From positions 456,396 through 520,395 of the forward strand of contig NZ_BMCX01000002.1 of assembly GCF_014635485.1 (NCBI RefSeq): 64,000 nucleotides of DNA, given 5' to 3'. The translations under genes were made by a program, and so were the position numbers. Below the pieces are notes generated by a model. It was not told the origin of the DNA, did not search any database, and was given only the letters and a program-made list of their open reading frames with translations. Below are positions 17,413 to 25,787 of this stretch, in pieces (position 1 is the stretch's first letter; each line of letters begins with the position of its first letter). This DNA comes from Corynebacterium pelargi. GTDB lineage: Bacteria > Actinomycetota > Actinomycetes > Mycobacteriales > Mycobacteriaceae.

Positions 17413-18240
17413 CTACGCCTTTACGCCACCTGCGGTGAGTCCGGAGACGATCCTGCGCTGGAATACCAACACCATGATGATCAGCGGCACCGTCACAAGC
17501 GCACCGGCGGCCATGATGGCGGCGTAGGGGAATTCGAATGCGCTCGGCCCGGAAAAGCGGGCGATGGCCACTGTTACCGGTTCGGTGGCGTTGGTGGAAA
17601 GCTGCTTGGCCAGCATAAATTCATTCCAGGTGGCGATGAAGGCCAGGATTGCGGTGGTAAATAATGCCGGTGCCGCTAGGGGTAAAAGGATCAGGCGGAA
17701 TGCCTGCGCGCGTGTGGCACCGTCGACGCGGGCGGCTTCTTCTAATTCCCAGGGCAGTTGGTGGAAAAAGCTCACCAGCGTGTAGATCGTCAGTGGCAGT
17801 GCGAAAGAGATATTCGGGATGATCAGCGCCCGGTAGGTGCCGATCCAGCCGAGGTTGCCAAAGAGTTGGAACAGCGGAGTGACCAGCGCGATACCGGGGA
17901 ACATTGAGGCCGCCAGGATGATGCCGGTGACCAGACCTTTGCCACGGAAATCCAAACGCGCCAGGGCGTAGGCAGTAAAAACGCCGATGAGTACTGCCAG
18001 CGCAGTGGTACACAGGCTGATCAGCAATGAGTTGCCAATGGCGTGGAGGAAGTCGTTGCCTTTATCGGTGGCGAGGGCATCGCGGAAGTTATCCAAGGTC
18101 AGATGCGTCGGCCACGGGGTGGTGTCGAAGGTGTAGGTGGAATCGCGAAGCGCGGTAATCACCATCCAATAAAAAGGCGCCAGCCCCCAAAACAGGATCA
18201 GCACCACACCAAGGTAGTTGCCAATTAGGGATTTCTTCAT
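17413..18240 (-). CDS. Sugar ABC transporter permease, MalG class
   Basis: 275 residues with six predicted membrane helices. The cytoplasmic coupling loop 'EEAARVDGATRAQAFRLILLPLAAPAL' shows the EAA motif that docks onto the ATPase. It forms the pore with the MalF-class subunit encoded just before it; the two genes overlap by ATGA. By position near purE and by remembered gene order this may be the TusG subunit of the trehalose importer, but maltose or another alpha-glucoside remains possible. Confidence 0.85.
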   Translation of the reverse strand: MKKSLIGNYLGVVLILFWGLAPFYWMVITALRDSTYTFDTTPWPTHLTLDNFRDALATDKGNDFLHAIGNSLLISLCTTALAVLIGVFTAYALARLDFRGKGLVTGIILAASMFPGIALVTPLFQLFGNLGWIGTYRALIIPNISFALPLTIYTLVSFFHQLPWELEEAARVDGATRAQAFRLILLPLAAPALFTTAILAFIATWNEFMLAKQLSTNATEPVTVAIARFSGPSAFEFPYAAIMAAGALVTVPLIIMVLVFQRRIVSGLTAGGVKA

Positions 18241-19214
18241 CGTGCGAGCTCCTTGGCTTGTTCCTTTGCTTGTCGACGTTGCTCGCGCGACCCAGAAATA
18301 TCTGCACCTAAGAAGCGGATCATGATAAAGGCCACGGCGAAGATCAGCAGGAAGATCAGCGTGGAAAGTGCCGACGCGGAATTAAAGTGCCCCTGGCGCA
18401 TGTCTTCCACCACGAGCTGCGAGATTGTGGCGGCCGGGGAGTTTGAAGAAGGCGAAATCATAATCACCGGGAGGTCGTACATGCGCAGCGCATCGAGGGT
18501 TCTAAACAGCACCGCCACCATCAATGCCGGGCGCACCAGCGGCAAGGTGATGTGGATGAATTGCTGCCAGGTGCTGGCACCATCGACCCTGGCTGCTTCG
18601 TAGACGTCTTTGGGAATCATCTGCAGGCCGGCCAAGATCAGCAAGGCCATAAAGGGCGTAGTTTTCCACACATCGGCGATGATCACCGCCGAGCGCGCAG
18701 CCCAGGGGTCGGTGGTCCATTGGATGGGCTCGTGAAGCAGCGAGTTGATAATTCCGCGCTCGGCAAAGATGAACTGCCATAGCTTGGCCGTCACCGCTGT
18801 TGGGATAGCCCAGGGGATCAGTACCGCTGCGCGCACCAGGCCGCGTCCACGGAATTCCCTGTTCATAATCAGCGCCATGCCCATGCCAAGGATGATTTCT
18901 AGGCTCACGGTGACCACCGTGAAAAAGACGGTGTTGCCCATCGCTGGCCAAAAATCGGTGGCGATCACTCCATCGGGGCAGGTGCTCGCGCCCGTAGCGC
19001 TGGTGCAGCGCTGCATGAGCCAGTACTGATAATGCTCCAGCCCAGCGAAGCCGCCGTCGCTAAACAGCCCTGTTGCAGGGTCAATGCCTTTATCGCCCTG
19101 GAAGGAGAGGTAGATTGCTCGCACAATTGGGTAGCCAATTACTACCGCGAGCACGGCAAGGGCGGGCGCGATGAGCCAAAAGGCGGTGGTGCGTTGCCGT
19201 GAGGGTGAGGCCAT
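18237..19214 (-). CDS. Sugar ABC transporter permease, MalF class
   Basis: 325 residues with six membrane helices, a periplasmic stretch carrying two cysteines ('QRCTSATGASTCPDG', about 65-80) and the EAA loop 'YEAARVDGASTWQQFIHITLPL'. The C-terminus is a charged helix rich in R, Q, E and K. It pairs with the MalG-class subunit downstream (4-base overlap). It lies 99 bases after the binding-protein gene, with an intercistronic hairpin between them. Probably TusF-like (trehalose uptake); the sugar is inferred from context only. Confidence 0.85.
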   Translation of the reverse strand: MASPSRQRTTAFWLIAPALAVLAVVIGYPIVRAIYLSFQGDKGIDPATGLFSDGGFAGLEHYQYWLMQRCTSATGASTCPDGVIATDFWPAMGNTVFFTVVTVSLEIILGMGMALIMNREFRGRGLVRAAVLIPWAIPTAVTAKLWQFIFAERGIINSLLHEPIQWTTDPWAARSAVIIADVWKTTPFMALLILAGLQMIPKDVYEAARVDGASTWQQFIHITLPLVRPALMVAVLFRTLDALRMYDLPVIMISPSSNSPAATISQLVVEDMRQGHFNSASALSTLIFLLIFAVAFIMIRFLGADISGSREQRRQAKEQAKELAR

Positions 19215-19274
19215 GGGCGAATCCTAGAAAACGAAAAGCAAAAAGGGAGTGTGAATGCTAGAAAGCAGCAAGCA

Positions 19275-19304
19275 GCGCACCTGCACTACGAGGCACAGGT
19301 GCGC
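19275..19304 (-). other. Intercistronic hairpin, binding-protein gene / permease gene
   Basis: A perfect nine-base stem GCGCACCTG/CAGGTGCGC with a 12-base loop, 10 bases past the binding-protein stop and 61 bases before the MalF-class start. It has no U-run. Such elements commonly protect the upstream mRNA so that binding protein outnumbers permease. Confidence 0.65.
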
Positions 19305-19313
19305 ATGCGTGGA

Positions 19314-20588
19314 TTATTGTGCTGCGTTGGCGATCGCTGCCTGCATATCCTTGGCGGCGTCGTCTACAGACTTCTCATCTTTGAGTGCCGCGGTGGCGTT
19401 GTCTTGGATGGCCTTGGAAATGGCGGGGTAGAAGGGGCTGACTGGACGCGGCTTCGCGTTTTCCAGCGAGATCTTCAGCGCCGGCAGGTAGGGGTACTTC
19501 TCCACGTAGGATTCGTCATCGTACACAGAGGCCAGGACCGGCGGGAAGGATGCGTCCGCGAAAGACTTCTGGTTGTCTTCGTTCACAATGAACTTCATAA
19601 AGTCCAGTGCGGTTGCCTTGTGCTTGGAATTGACGTTGATGCCGTTGTTGTAGCCACCAAGGGTGGAGACACCGGTGCCGTCCTTGCCCACCAGCGGGGA
19701 TACCTCGTACTTACCCTTGACTGCGGAGTTCTCGGCATCGGCAGTGGTGTACATGTACGGCCAGTTCACCGCCATAGCGGTCTCACCTGCCACGAAGGCC
19801 TGGTTGGTTTCCTCTTCCGTTGCGGCAATGGAGTTCTTGGCAATCACGCCATCCTTGTAGCCATCGACCATTGCCTGAATGCCGGCGCGGGATTGCTCGG
19901 AGTCCACACTAGGGGTGTCGCCGTCCATCACGTTGCCGCCCCAGCCGTGAATGAAGTCGATGGTATTAACGGCCAAGCCCTCATACTGGCTGAGCTGCAG
20001 GGTGAGGCAATCGACGTCCTTGTCCTCGATCTTGCCGCAGCTTTCTACCAGTTGCTGCCAGTTCTCGGGAGCCTCTGGCACGAATTCGGTGTTGCGATAG
20101 AGCAACTGGCCATTGGTATTTTGCGGCAGCGCATACAGCGTGCCGTTATAGGTAGCCGAGTCCACGGTGGACTGCAGCAGTGCTGAGGTATCGACGCTGA
20201 AGTCGCCTTCGAGGGGCACGATCCACTGGCGTGCGGCAAATTCTGCGGTCCAGGGCAGATCCAGCGCCATCACGTCATAGTCGTCGTTGCCAGCCTGTAG
20301 GGATTGCACCAGGGTTTCGCGTTGCTCATCGGCAGAGCCGGCGAGTTCTTTGAGGGTGACTTCCTCGTCGGGGTGCTCTTTATTCCACGCCTCGATCACG
20401 GGGATGATCTTGTCGGTGTCATTTTTGCCCATGGCAAAGGTGATCGGTCCGCGCTCCTGGCTATCGCTTGAGCTGGAAGCCGCCTGAGTATTCGACGAGT
20501 CGGAGTCGGAGGAGCAGCCGGCCAGAGCTGCGCCGGAGGCCAGCGCCAGGCAAGCAAGTGCGGCGCCGGTGCGGTTGAGGTGTTTCAT
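19314..20588 (-). CDS. Sugar ABC transporter substrate-binding lipoprotein
   Basis: 424 residues. MKHLNRTGAALACLALASGA is a signal peptide ending in the lipobox LAGC with Cys25, followed by a Ser/Asp-rich linker. The mature part is a cluster-B (MalE-like) solute-binding protein: 'VIEAWNKEHPDEEVTL', 'DYDVMALDLPWTAEFAARQWI', 'FVAGETAMAVNWPYMY'. It would be anchored outside the membrane and deliver a sugar to the two permeases downstream. ATG 20588 gives the clean signal peptide; the open frame 22 codons upstream does not. Probably the TusE-type trehalose-binding protein. No ATPase gene accompanies the set. Confidence 0.85.
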   Translation of the reverse strand: MKHLNRTGAALACLALASGAALAGCSSDSDSSNTQAASSSSDSQERGPITFAMGKNDTDKIIPVIEAWNKEHPDEEVTLKELAGSADEQRETLVQSLQAGNDDYDVMALDLPWTAEFAARQWIVPLEGDFSVDTSALLQSTVDSATYNGTLYALPQNTNGQLLYRNTEFVPEAPENWQQLVESCGKIEDKDVDCLTLQLSQYEGLAVNTIDFIHGWGGNVMDGDTPSVDSEQSRAGIQAMVDGYKDGVIAKNSIAATEEETNQAFVAGETAMAVNWPYMYTTADAENSAVKGKYEVSPLVGKDGTGVSTLGGYNNGINVNSKHKATALDFMKFIVNEDNQKSFADASFPPVLASVYDDESYVEKYPYLPALKISLENAKPRPVSPFYPAISKAIQDNATAALKDEKSVDDAAKDMQAAIANAAQ

Positions 20589-20689
20589 GGCGAGGATCCC
20601 TTTCCTTTTGGTTTCCCCGTTCAAGCTAGTGACGCTGTACGCACCGCGTGGCAAAAATGGCGTCGATCACCCCATTTCGGGGTTGAGAG

Positions 20690-21319
20690 CTACGCCTCAA
20701 TCCTGCGTTCTACCCGCTCGGCGCGAGCAATCTCATCCAGGCGTGTCTGGCTCACACCCCCAATCACCACCACCACGGAGCCCCCGGCGGCCATGGGCGC
20801 AAGCGCTTTGCGCATGCCCTCGATATTCTCCCAGCCTTCCACCAGCACACGTTCAGCCGCAGCTTCTGGGGTCCACGCATCGAGCCGTGGGCCCGGCTCG
20901 GGGAATACGTCCCCATACACGCGCACCGTCGGCCCGAAGTCGATGGCCCCCGGAGCAAGTGTGCCGCCGGTTTCTTCGATGCCGCGGCCAAAGGGATCGC
21001 GGCTGAGCAGCACAAGATCACCATCGAAATCTTCGGGTTCCTGCTCGGCAAATAACACCGCCTGATCCTGGCCATCATGCACGCTGACCTCGGCTGCAAC
21101 GCAGCCAAGGGCGACCACTACGGCCTGCCAGCTACACGGCAGATCCATGGCTATGGCATCGCCAGGGCTAAGCTCTAATTCCTCGCGAAGCATATTGGCT
21201 ACTTTTGCCGCCCAGTTATCGAGTGTTTGGGCGGAAAAGTCGAGGCGAGTATCGCCGTCGTAGATGCTCAGCCGAGGGGCGGCGGGGTCTTGGGCAAGTA
21301 AGTGTTCAAGCAGGCGCAT
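20690..21319 (-). CDS. TIGR03089 family protein
   Basis: 209 residues. The N-terminal 'LLEHLLAQDPAAPRLSIYDGDTRLDFSAQTLDNWAAKVANML' resembles the start of AMP-binding (acyl-adenylate) enzymes, but the protein is far too short for a full adenylating domain; this is the actinobacterial TIGR03089 family, usually beside LCP ligase and arabinogalactan genes, as here. Function unknown. TAGCAT ends 8 bases before the ATG, so it may be transcribed leaderless from a promoter overlapping the LCP gene's stop codon. Confidence 0.8.
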   Translation of the reverse strand: MRLLEHLLAQDPAAPRLSIYDGDTRLDFSAQTLDNWAAKVANMLREELELSPGDAIAMDLPCSWQAVVVALGCVAAEVSVHDGQDQAVLFAEQEPEDFDGDLVLLSRDPFGRGIEETGGTLAPGAIDFGPTVRVYGDVFPEPGPRLDAWTPEAAAERVLVEGWENIEGMRKALAPMAAGGSVVVVIGGVSQTRLDEIARAERVERRIEA

Positions 21320-21327
21320 AGGCGCCG

Positions 21328-21333
21328 ATGCTA
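21328..21333 (-). promoter_or_regulatory. Candidate -10 element of TIGR03089 gene (leaderless)
   Basis: On the minus strand TAGCAT ends 8 bases before the ATG at 21319 and overlaps the stop codon of the LCP gene. Confidence 0.4.
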
Positions 21334-22860
21334 GTTCACGCAGCGCGGACCTTCGCCACCGGCATCAATTTCTGGGCCAACGATGGCTTCGCCGGCATCG
21401 GCACCAGGCTCGCCAACGGTGGAGGAAGCATCAGCATCTTGCTCATCTTCTGCCGCCGCTTCTTCCTGCGGACCTGCATAATCAAAGCCCACAATCACGG
21501 TCACAGCATCCTTTGGCTGCTCGCGATCTTCTTCTACCGGCAAGCCGAGCTTCTCGCTGAGTTCCTTGGCAACCTCATCGTCTTTATCGTGCGCCAGGAT
21601 CACAGAATCGGTGCGGCTTTGTTCATTGCCGGTCTCTCCGATGCTCAAGCCTTGGGTGCGCACATATTGCGCCACGGTGCCAGCCAGGCCCTCGGTGGTG
21701 GTGGCGTTGTAGACGTTCACCTTCGACTTCGGTGCCTGCTCTTCTGAAGTGGCGCCATCGCCGAGCAGGGAATCGAAGAAGCCACGTACCTGGTCTTGGT
21801 TAATGGTGACCACGGATTCGCCATAGGTGCCGGTGCCGTCGATGGAGGTCACGGGGATGGTATTGAACCTCACGTTGCCGCCAGCAAGGTTTTGCAACTG
21901 GTTGGCAAAGCTCATGATGTCCCAGTCCTCATCAATCACCACGGAACGCTCGACGGCATTGGCCATATCGTTGAGCGCCTGGGGGTTGGTGAGCGTGCCG
22001 GTGGAAAGCACCTTATTGACCAACGAGGCCATAAAGGCCTGCTGGCGCACAATGCGGTCGAGGTCGCCGCGGGGAAGTCCGTGACGTTGGCGCACAAAGG
22101 CAAGGGCCTGGGCGCCGTTGAGGGTTTGCACACCGGCAGGGAAATCTGCTCCCGAGAATTCATCGGAGGTTGGCTCATTCAAACAGACCTCAACCCCGCC
22201 CACGGCGTCGGTAAGCAAAACGAAGCCCAACAGACCAACCTCGGCATAGTGATCGATCGTCACCCCGGAAAGGTCTGCGACCTCGCGGATCAAACCTTGG
22301 CGTCCGGCCTGGGTGGCCTGCTGTTCTACCGTGCGATCATCGGTGACGCCCTCTTCGAGCAACGACTGGCGCTTTTGATCCTTATAGGCCTTATACACGC
22401 CGTTGATCTTCATATCCCCGAATTCCTCATCATGGATATAGGTATCGCGGGGGATAGAGATGGCGGTGGCAGAGCTGCCGTCGTTGGGCACGCGGATCAG
22501 CATGATGGTGTCGGTGTTGTCATTTTGTTCATCACCGGCATGCAGCATCTCAATTTCTTCCGGCGTGAGGGCATTGCCCTGTGCGTCGCTACGAGAATCG
22601 GACCCCACCAACAAAATATCGGTGGCGCCATCGGCGGCCTCTTTGACGCCCTTGGCCTCACCGAGTGAAAGGTTGCCGGCAGAGGCGAGCGTGTTGCCGA
22701 GCTTGCCCACGGTGAAATAGCCGGCGCCAGATAGTGCTAAAACCAAAACGCTGAGCACAGCTAAGACGGTGCGCAGGCTGCGCGGACCTTGCTGGCCGCG
22801 TTTGCGCTCTAGCTGTGGTGCTGGCCGAATGTCGCGGTTTCGGCGCATGTTATTGCTCAT
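21331..22860 (-). CDS. LytR-CpsA-Psr (LCP) family glycan ligase with LytR_C domain
   Basis: 509 residues: a basic N-terminus, one membrane helix (about 30-52), then the LCP catalytic domain with 'ILLVGSDSRSDAQG', 'DTIMLIRVPNDGSSATAISIPRDTY' and 'AFVRQRHGLPRGDLDRIVRQQAF', whose arginines and aspartates bind polyprenyl pyrophosphate. A LytR_C domain follows (about 375-470), and the tail is rich in Glu, Ala and Asp. LCP proteins of Mycobacteriales attach arabinogalactan to peptidoglycan, and the divergent neighbour wbbL builds the linker of that polymer. Confidence 0.9.
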   Translation of the reverse strand: MSNNMRRNRDIRPAPQLERKRGQQGPRSLRTVLAVLSVLVLALSGAGYFTVGKLGNTLASAGNLSLGEAKGVKEAADGATDILLVGSDSRSDAQGNALTPEEIEMLHAGDEQNDNTDTIMLIRVPNDGSSATAISIPRDTYIHDEEFGDMKINGVYKAYKDQKRQSLLEEGVTDDRTVEQQATQAGRQGLIREVADLSGVTIDHYAEVGLLGFVLLTDAVGGVEVCLNEPTSDEFSGADFPAGVQTLNGAQALAFVRQRHGLPRGDLDRIVRQQAFMASLVNKVLSTGTLTNPQALNDMANAVERSVVIDEDWDIMSFANQLQNLAGGNVRFNTIPVTSIDGTGTYGESVVTINQDQVRGFFDSLLGDGATSEEQAPKSKVNVYNATTTEGLAGTVAQYVRTQGLSIGETGNEQSRTDSVILAHDKDDEVAKELSEKLGLPVEEDREQPKDAVTVIVGFDYAGPQEEAAAEDEQDADASSTVGEPGADAGEAIVGPEIDAGGEGPRCVN

Positions 22861-22999
22861 GGTGATCCTTGGTGCCTCTGTGGGCGTGCATTAAGTACTC
22901 GGAAAAGCAGTGTAGGGCAGAGCGGGCCAGAAACTCATACCGCTTCGCTCAAGGCTTGGGCAAGGTCACAACTTTTACTCACCGCGCGGAGGCCTTGGG

Positions 23000-23005
23000 T
23001 AGGCT
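23000..23005 (+). promoter_or_regulatory. Candidate -10 element of wbbL (leaderless)
   Basis: TAGGCT ends 8 bases before the GTG start at 23014, so transcription is expected at or next to the start codon. Confidence 0.5.
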
Positions 23006-23013
23006 TTGCATCT

Positions 23014-23889
23014 GTGAATACTCCAGCCATTGCCGTGATCACCGTCACCTATTCCCCGGGTGAGCACCTTGACGCCTTCCTCGATTCTTTGGAGCAGGCA
23101 AGCACGCGACCAACGCTGTGCGTGTTGGCAGACAATGGTTCCACCGATGGCGCTCCAGAACGTGCCGCCGCTGCAAGAGAAAACGTCCACTTCGTGCCCA
23201 CAGGCGGCAATATTGGCTACGGTGCGGGGATGAATGCCGGGGCGGCGTGGCTCAAAGGCCAGGACTTTAATATCGCCCCCGACTTCTTTATCATCGCCAA
23301 CCCCGACGTGGTGTTTGACCCGGGCAGCATTGATGAGCTGATCGAATGCGCCCAACGCTGGCCAGAGGCAGCGGCTGTTGGCCCGTATATCCGCCAAGAT
23401 GATGGCAGCGCCTACCCATCTGCGCGCGCACTGCCGAATATCCGCAACGGCATCGGCCATGCGATGCTAGGAACGATCTGGCCCTCAAACCCCTTTACCC
23501 AGGCGTATCGCGATGGCAACCGCATGGATCAAGAGCGCATCGCCGGTTGGCTTTCTGGATCCTGCTTGCTGCTGCGCTGGGATGCCTTCGAGCGCATCGG
23601 CGGCTTTGATGAGCGCTACTTCATGTACATGGAGGACGTGGACTTAGGCGATCGCCTGGCTCGCGCCGGGTACGACAATGTCTTTTGCCCCCAAGCGCAG
23701 ATCACTCACGCGGTGGGTCATGCCGCGTCCAAAACGCCCGAATCGATGCTGCCTGCTCACCACGAATCTGCCTATCGCTATCAGGCGGATCGCCACCCGC
23801 ACCTTTGGCAACTGCCCTTGCGCGTCTTGTTGCGGGTAGGTCTGCAGCTTCGGGCGAAGCTCGCAGTGATCCGTGCTCGGCGCAAGTAG
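23014..23889 (+). CDS. wbbL: Rhamnosyltransferase WbbL (glycosyltransferase family 2)
   Basis: 291 residues. 'AVITVTYSPGEHLDAFLDSL', 'VLADNGSTDGAPE', 'VPTGGNIGYGAGMNAG' and 'FIIANPDVVFDPGSID' are the GT2 nucleotide-sugar and metal-binding stretches (DxD-like NPDV), followed by 'GWLSGSCLLLRWDAFERIGGFDERYFMYMEDVDLGDRL'. This matches the remembered mycobacterial WbbL, which adds rhamnose to decaprenyl-PP-GlcNAc to make the arabinogalactan linkage unit. The start is a GTG with no ribosome site but a TAGGCT -10 at leaderless distance. Divergent from the LCP gene. Confidence 0.88.
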   Translation: MNTPAIAVITVTYSPGEHLDAFLDSLEQASTRPTLCVLADNGSTDGAPERAAAARENVHFVPTGGNIGYGAGMNAGAAWLKGQDFNIAPDFFIIANPDVVFDPGSIDELIECAQRWPEAAAVGPYIRQDDGSAYPSARALPNIRNGIGHAMLGTIWPSNPFTQAYRDGNRMDQERIAGWLSGSCLLLRWDAFERIGGFDERYFMYMEDVDLGDRLARAGYDNVFCPQAQITHAVGHAASKTPESMLPAHHESAYRYQADRHPHLWQLPLRVLLRVGLQLRAKLAVIRARRK

Positions 23890-24003
23890 TAGCGCTGCTG
23901 TTAGGGGGCTGTCGCTTTGGCCGGTAGGCGTGGCAGGGAAGGCGCAGGTTGAGCCCAATTACCCGCAAATGAGGTGGGGATGAAACGCCCGGCGTGAGCT
24001 ATG

Positions 24004-24024
24004 CGATAGGAATTTTTCCGATCG
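24004..24024. promoter_or_regulatory. 21-nt imperfect palindrome upstream of manC
   Basis: CGATAGGAA-TTT-TTCCGATCG has nine-base arms with one mismatch, 80 bases before the manC ATG. It may be an operator or the end of the wbbL transcript. Confidence 0.4.
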
Positions 24025-24104
24025 TGTCACGGCACGCCCTGCTCGCTTTTCCAATGCTTCGGGTTATCGTTTGCTTCAACAGTGATTGTCGAAGGATGGA
24101 TGAC

Positions 24105-25193
24105 ATGACGAAGCAGAGTCGAAGCGAAAACACCGATGCCGTCATTTTGGTTGGCGGCAAGGGGACGCGTCTGCGCCCCCTGACGGTGAACACGCCGAAG
24201 CCGATGCTGCCGACTGCCGGAGTGCCCTTTTTAAAGCACCTGCTTGCCCGCATTCAGGCCGCAGGTATTCGCCACGTGGTGCTCGGCACCTCATTTAAGG
24301 CTGAGGTATTCGAGGAATACTTCGGCAATGGTGAGGATATGGGCTTAGAAATCGAGTACGTGGTAGAAGAGCAGCCCCTTGGCACCGGCGGTGGTATCCG
24401 CAACGTGGCCGATAAGCTGCGCGCCGATACCGTCATGGTGTTTAACGGCGATGTGCTCGGCGGTGCTGAGCTTGGTCCCATTCTTGATGCCCACCACGCC
24501 CACGATGCCGACGTCACGCTGCATCTGGTGCGTGTGCCCGATCCCCGCGCTTTTGGTTGTGTGCCCACCGATGCCGATGGTCGCGTTCAGGCCTTCCTGG
24601 AAAAGACCGAGGATCCGCCAACCGATCAGATCAACGCCGGTTGCTATGTGTTTAAGCGTTCGGTGATCGAAGAGATCCCAAGTAATCGCGTGGTGTCCGT
24701 CGAGCGTGATACCTTCCCTTACCTGCTTGAACAGGGCCGTCGCGTCTATGGCCATGTAGATAACGCCTATTGGCGCGATATGGGCACCCCGGGGGATTTC
24801 GTTCGAGGTTCTTCCGATCTGGTCCGCGGTATTGCACCTTCGCCGTTGCTTGAAGGTAAGACCGGTGAGTCGCTTGTCGACGAATCCGCTGGGGTTCGTG
24901 ATGGGGCGTTATTGCTTGGAGGCACTGTGATTGGCCGTGGCACCGAAGTTGGTGCCGGCTGCCGCTTGGATGACGTGGTGGTCTTTGATGGGGTGACCAT
25001 TGAGCCGGGTGCGGTGATTGAAGATTCCATCATTGCTGCAGGTGCTCGCATTGGTGCCAATGCGCGTATTCGTGGCGCCGTGATTGGCGAGGGCGCCGTG
25101 GTGGGTGCTCGTTGCGAGTTGCTCGATGGCGTGCGCGTATGGCCGGGCGTGGAGTTGCCCGATTCGGGTGTGCGTTTTAGTTCGGATGCCTAA
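24105..25193 (+). CDS. manC: Mannose-1-phosphate guanylyltransferase (sugar-nucleotide pyrophosphorylase with left-handed beta-helix)
   Basis: 362 residues. The nucleotidyltransferase signature is 'AVILVGGKGTRLRPLTVNTPKPMLP' (about 11-35), followed by 'EEQPLGTGGGIRNVADKL' and 'VFNGDVLGG'. The C-terminal third has hexapeptide repeats typical of a left-handed beta-helix ('VIEDSIIAAGARIGANARI'). It makes GDP-mannose for lipomannan, LAM-like glycans and mannosylated proteins. The start at 24105 has GAAGG nine bases upstream; the frame is open from 23994 but has no site there. Close relatives are also called RmlA2, so a thymidylyltransferase role cannot be fully excluded. Confidence 0.88.
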   Translation: MTKQSRSENTDAVILVGGKGTRLRPLTVNTPKPMLPTAGVPFLKHLLARIQAAGIRHVVLGTSFKAEVFEEYFGNGEDMGLEIEYVVEEQPLGTGGGIRNVADKLRADTVMVFNGDVLGGAELGPILDAHHAHDADVTLHLVRVPDPRAFGCVPTDADGRVQAFLEKTEDPPTDQINAGCYVFKRSVIEEIPSNRVVSVERDTFPYLLEQGRRVYGHVDNAYWRDMGTPGDFVRGSSDLVRGIAPSPLLEGKTGESLVDESAGVRDGALLLGGTVIGRGTEVGAGCRLDDVVVFDGVTIEPGAVIEDSIIAAGARIGANARIRGAVIGEGAVVGARCELLDGVRVWPGVELPDSGVRFSSDA

Positions 25194-25221
25194 AGCGCAC
25201 ATGCCTCTTGTGAGGCGCTTC
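25192..25221 (+). terminator. Probable terminator after manC
   Basis: AAGCGC-acat-GCCTC-ttgt-GAGGCGCTT forms a stem at the manC stop codon. No clear U-run follows. Confidence 0.5.
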
Positions 25222-25230
25222 CAGGTGTGC

Positions 25231-25244
25231 CACTACATGTAGTG
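25231..25244. promoter_or_regulatory. Perfect 14-bp palindrome upstream of whiB2
   Basis: CACTACATGTAGTG is its own reverse complement. It lies about 25 bases before a TAGAGT -10-like element, a typical activator or repressor position. Confidence 0.6.
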
Positions 25245-25267
25245 CCCCCGGTAGTTACCCCCGCACC

Positions 25268-25302
25268 TAGAGTGTTGTGACTGGTGTGACGAATGTGAAG
25301 AA
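25268..25302 (+). promoter_or_regulatory. Candidate whiB2 promoter with three 9-bp direct repeats
   Basis: TAGAGT (25268-25273) is a plausible -10. Directly after it come TGTGACTGG, TGTGACGAA and TGTGAAGAA, three TGTGA words spaced exactly nine bases apart (25276, 25285, 25294). The predicted leader to the whiB2 start is about 195 bases. Confidence 0.5.
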
Positions 25303-25321
25303 CTGCCTGCGCGTTCTTGAT

Positions 25322-25367
25322 CAACACAAGAAAATTTCGCCTAAAAAGTTGCGGATATCTTGTGTTG
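25322..25367 (+). other. Long-range inverted repeat in whiB2 leader
   Basis: CAACACAAGA (25322-25331) and its exact complement TCTTGTGTTG (25358-25367) flank a 26-base loop in the predicted 5' leader, 107 bases before the start codon. Confidence 0.6.
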
Positions 25368-25473
25368 GCGTGTTGAATCGCAGGTGTGTAATTCATTATT
25401 TCCTTTGATGGGCATTTGGCTCTCTAGGGAGATGTGAACAGTAAGAAGCCAGGAGCAACCAGAGGAAGGTGGC

Positions 25474-25773
25474 GTGGAATACATGGCTGATAACGCCGCA
25501 CCTCGCTCTCGGACGGCAGTAGAGCTCACGCTTGACGAGCTATTCGGGGCGGTTGAGCAGGAGTGGCAAGAGCAGGCACTATGCGCTCAAACCGATCCTG
25601 AGGCATTCTTTCCAGAAAAGGGTGGCTCAACTCGCGAAGCCAAGCGCATTTGCAGCGCCTGCTCGGTTCGTGATGAATGCCTGGAATTTGCGCTCGAACA
25701 CGACGAGCGCTTCGGTATCTGGGGTGGACTGTCCGAACGTGAGCGTCGTCGCCTAAAAAACCAGATCGCCTAA
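25474..25773 (+). CDS. whiB2: WhiB2-type iron-sulfur transcriptional regulator (WhcD class)
   Basis: 99 residues. The four cluster cysteines are in 'ALCAQTDPEAFFPEKGGSTREAKRICSACSVRDECLEFA'-type spacing (C, then C-x2-C-x5-C), followed by the turn 'GIWGGLSERERRRLK' that contacts sigma factor or DNA. WhiB2 proteins hold a [4Fe-4S] cluster, bind the housekeeping sigma factor and, with WhiA in related bacteria, control septation genes. GTG 25474 has AGAGGAAGG just upstream; an ATG at 25483 is an alternative. The long leader with palindrome and repeats suggests layered control. A strong terminator follows. Confidence 0.92.
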   Translation: MEYMADNAAPRSRTAVELTLDELFGAVEQEWQEQALCAQTDPEAFFPEKGGSTREAKRICSACSVRDECLEFALEHDERFGIWGGLSERERRRLKNQIA

Positions 25774-25787
25774 ATCACGATCACACC

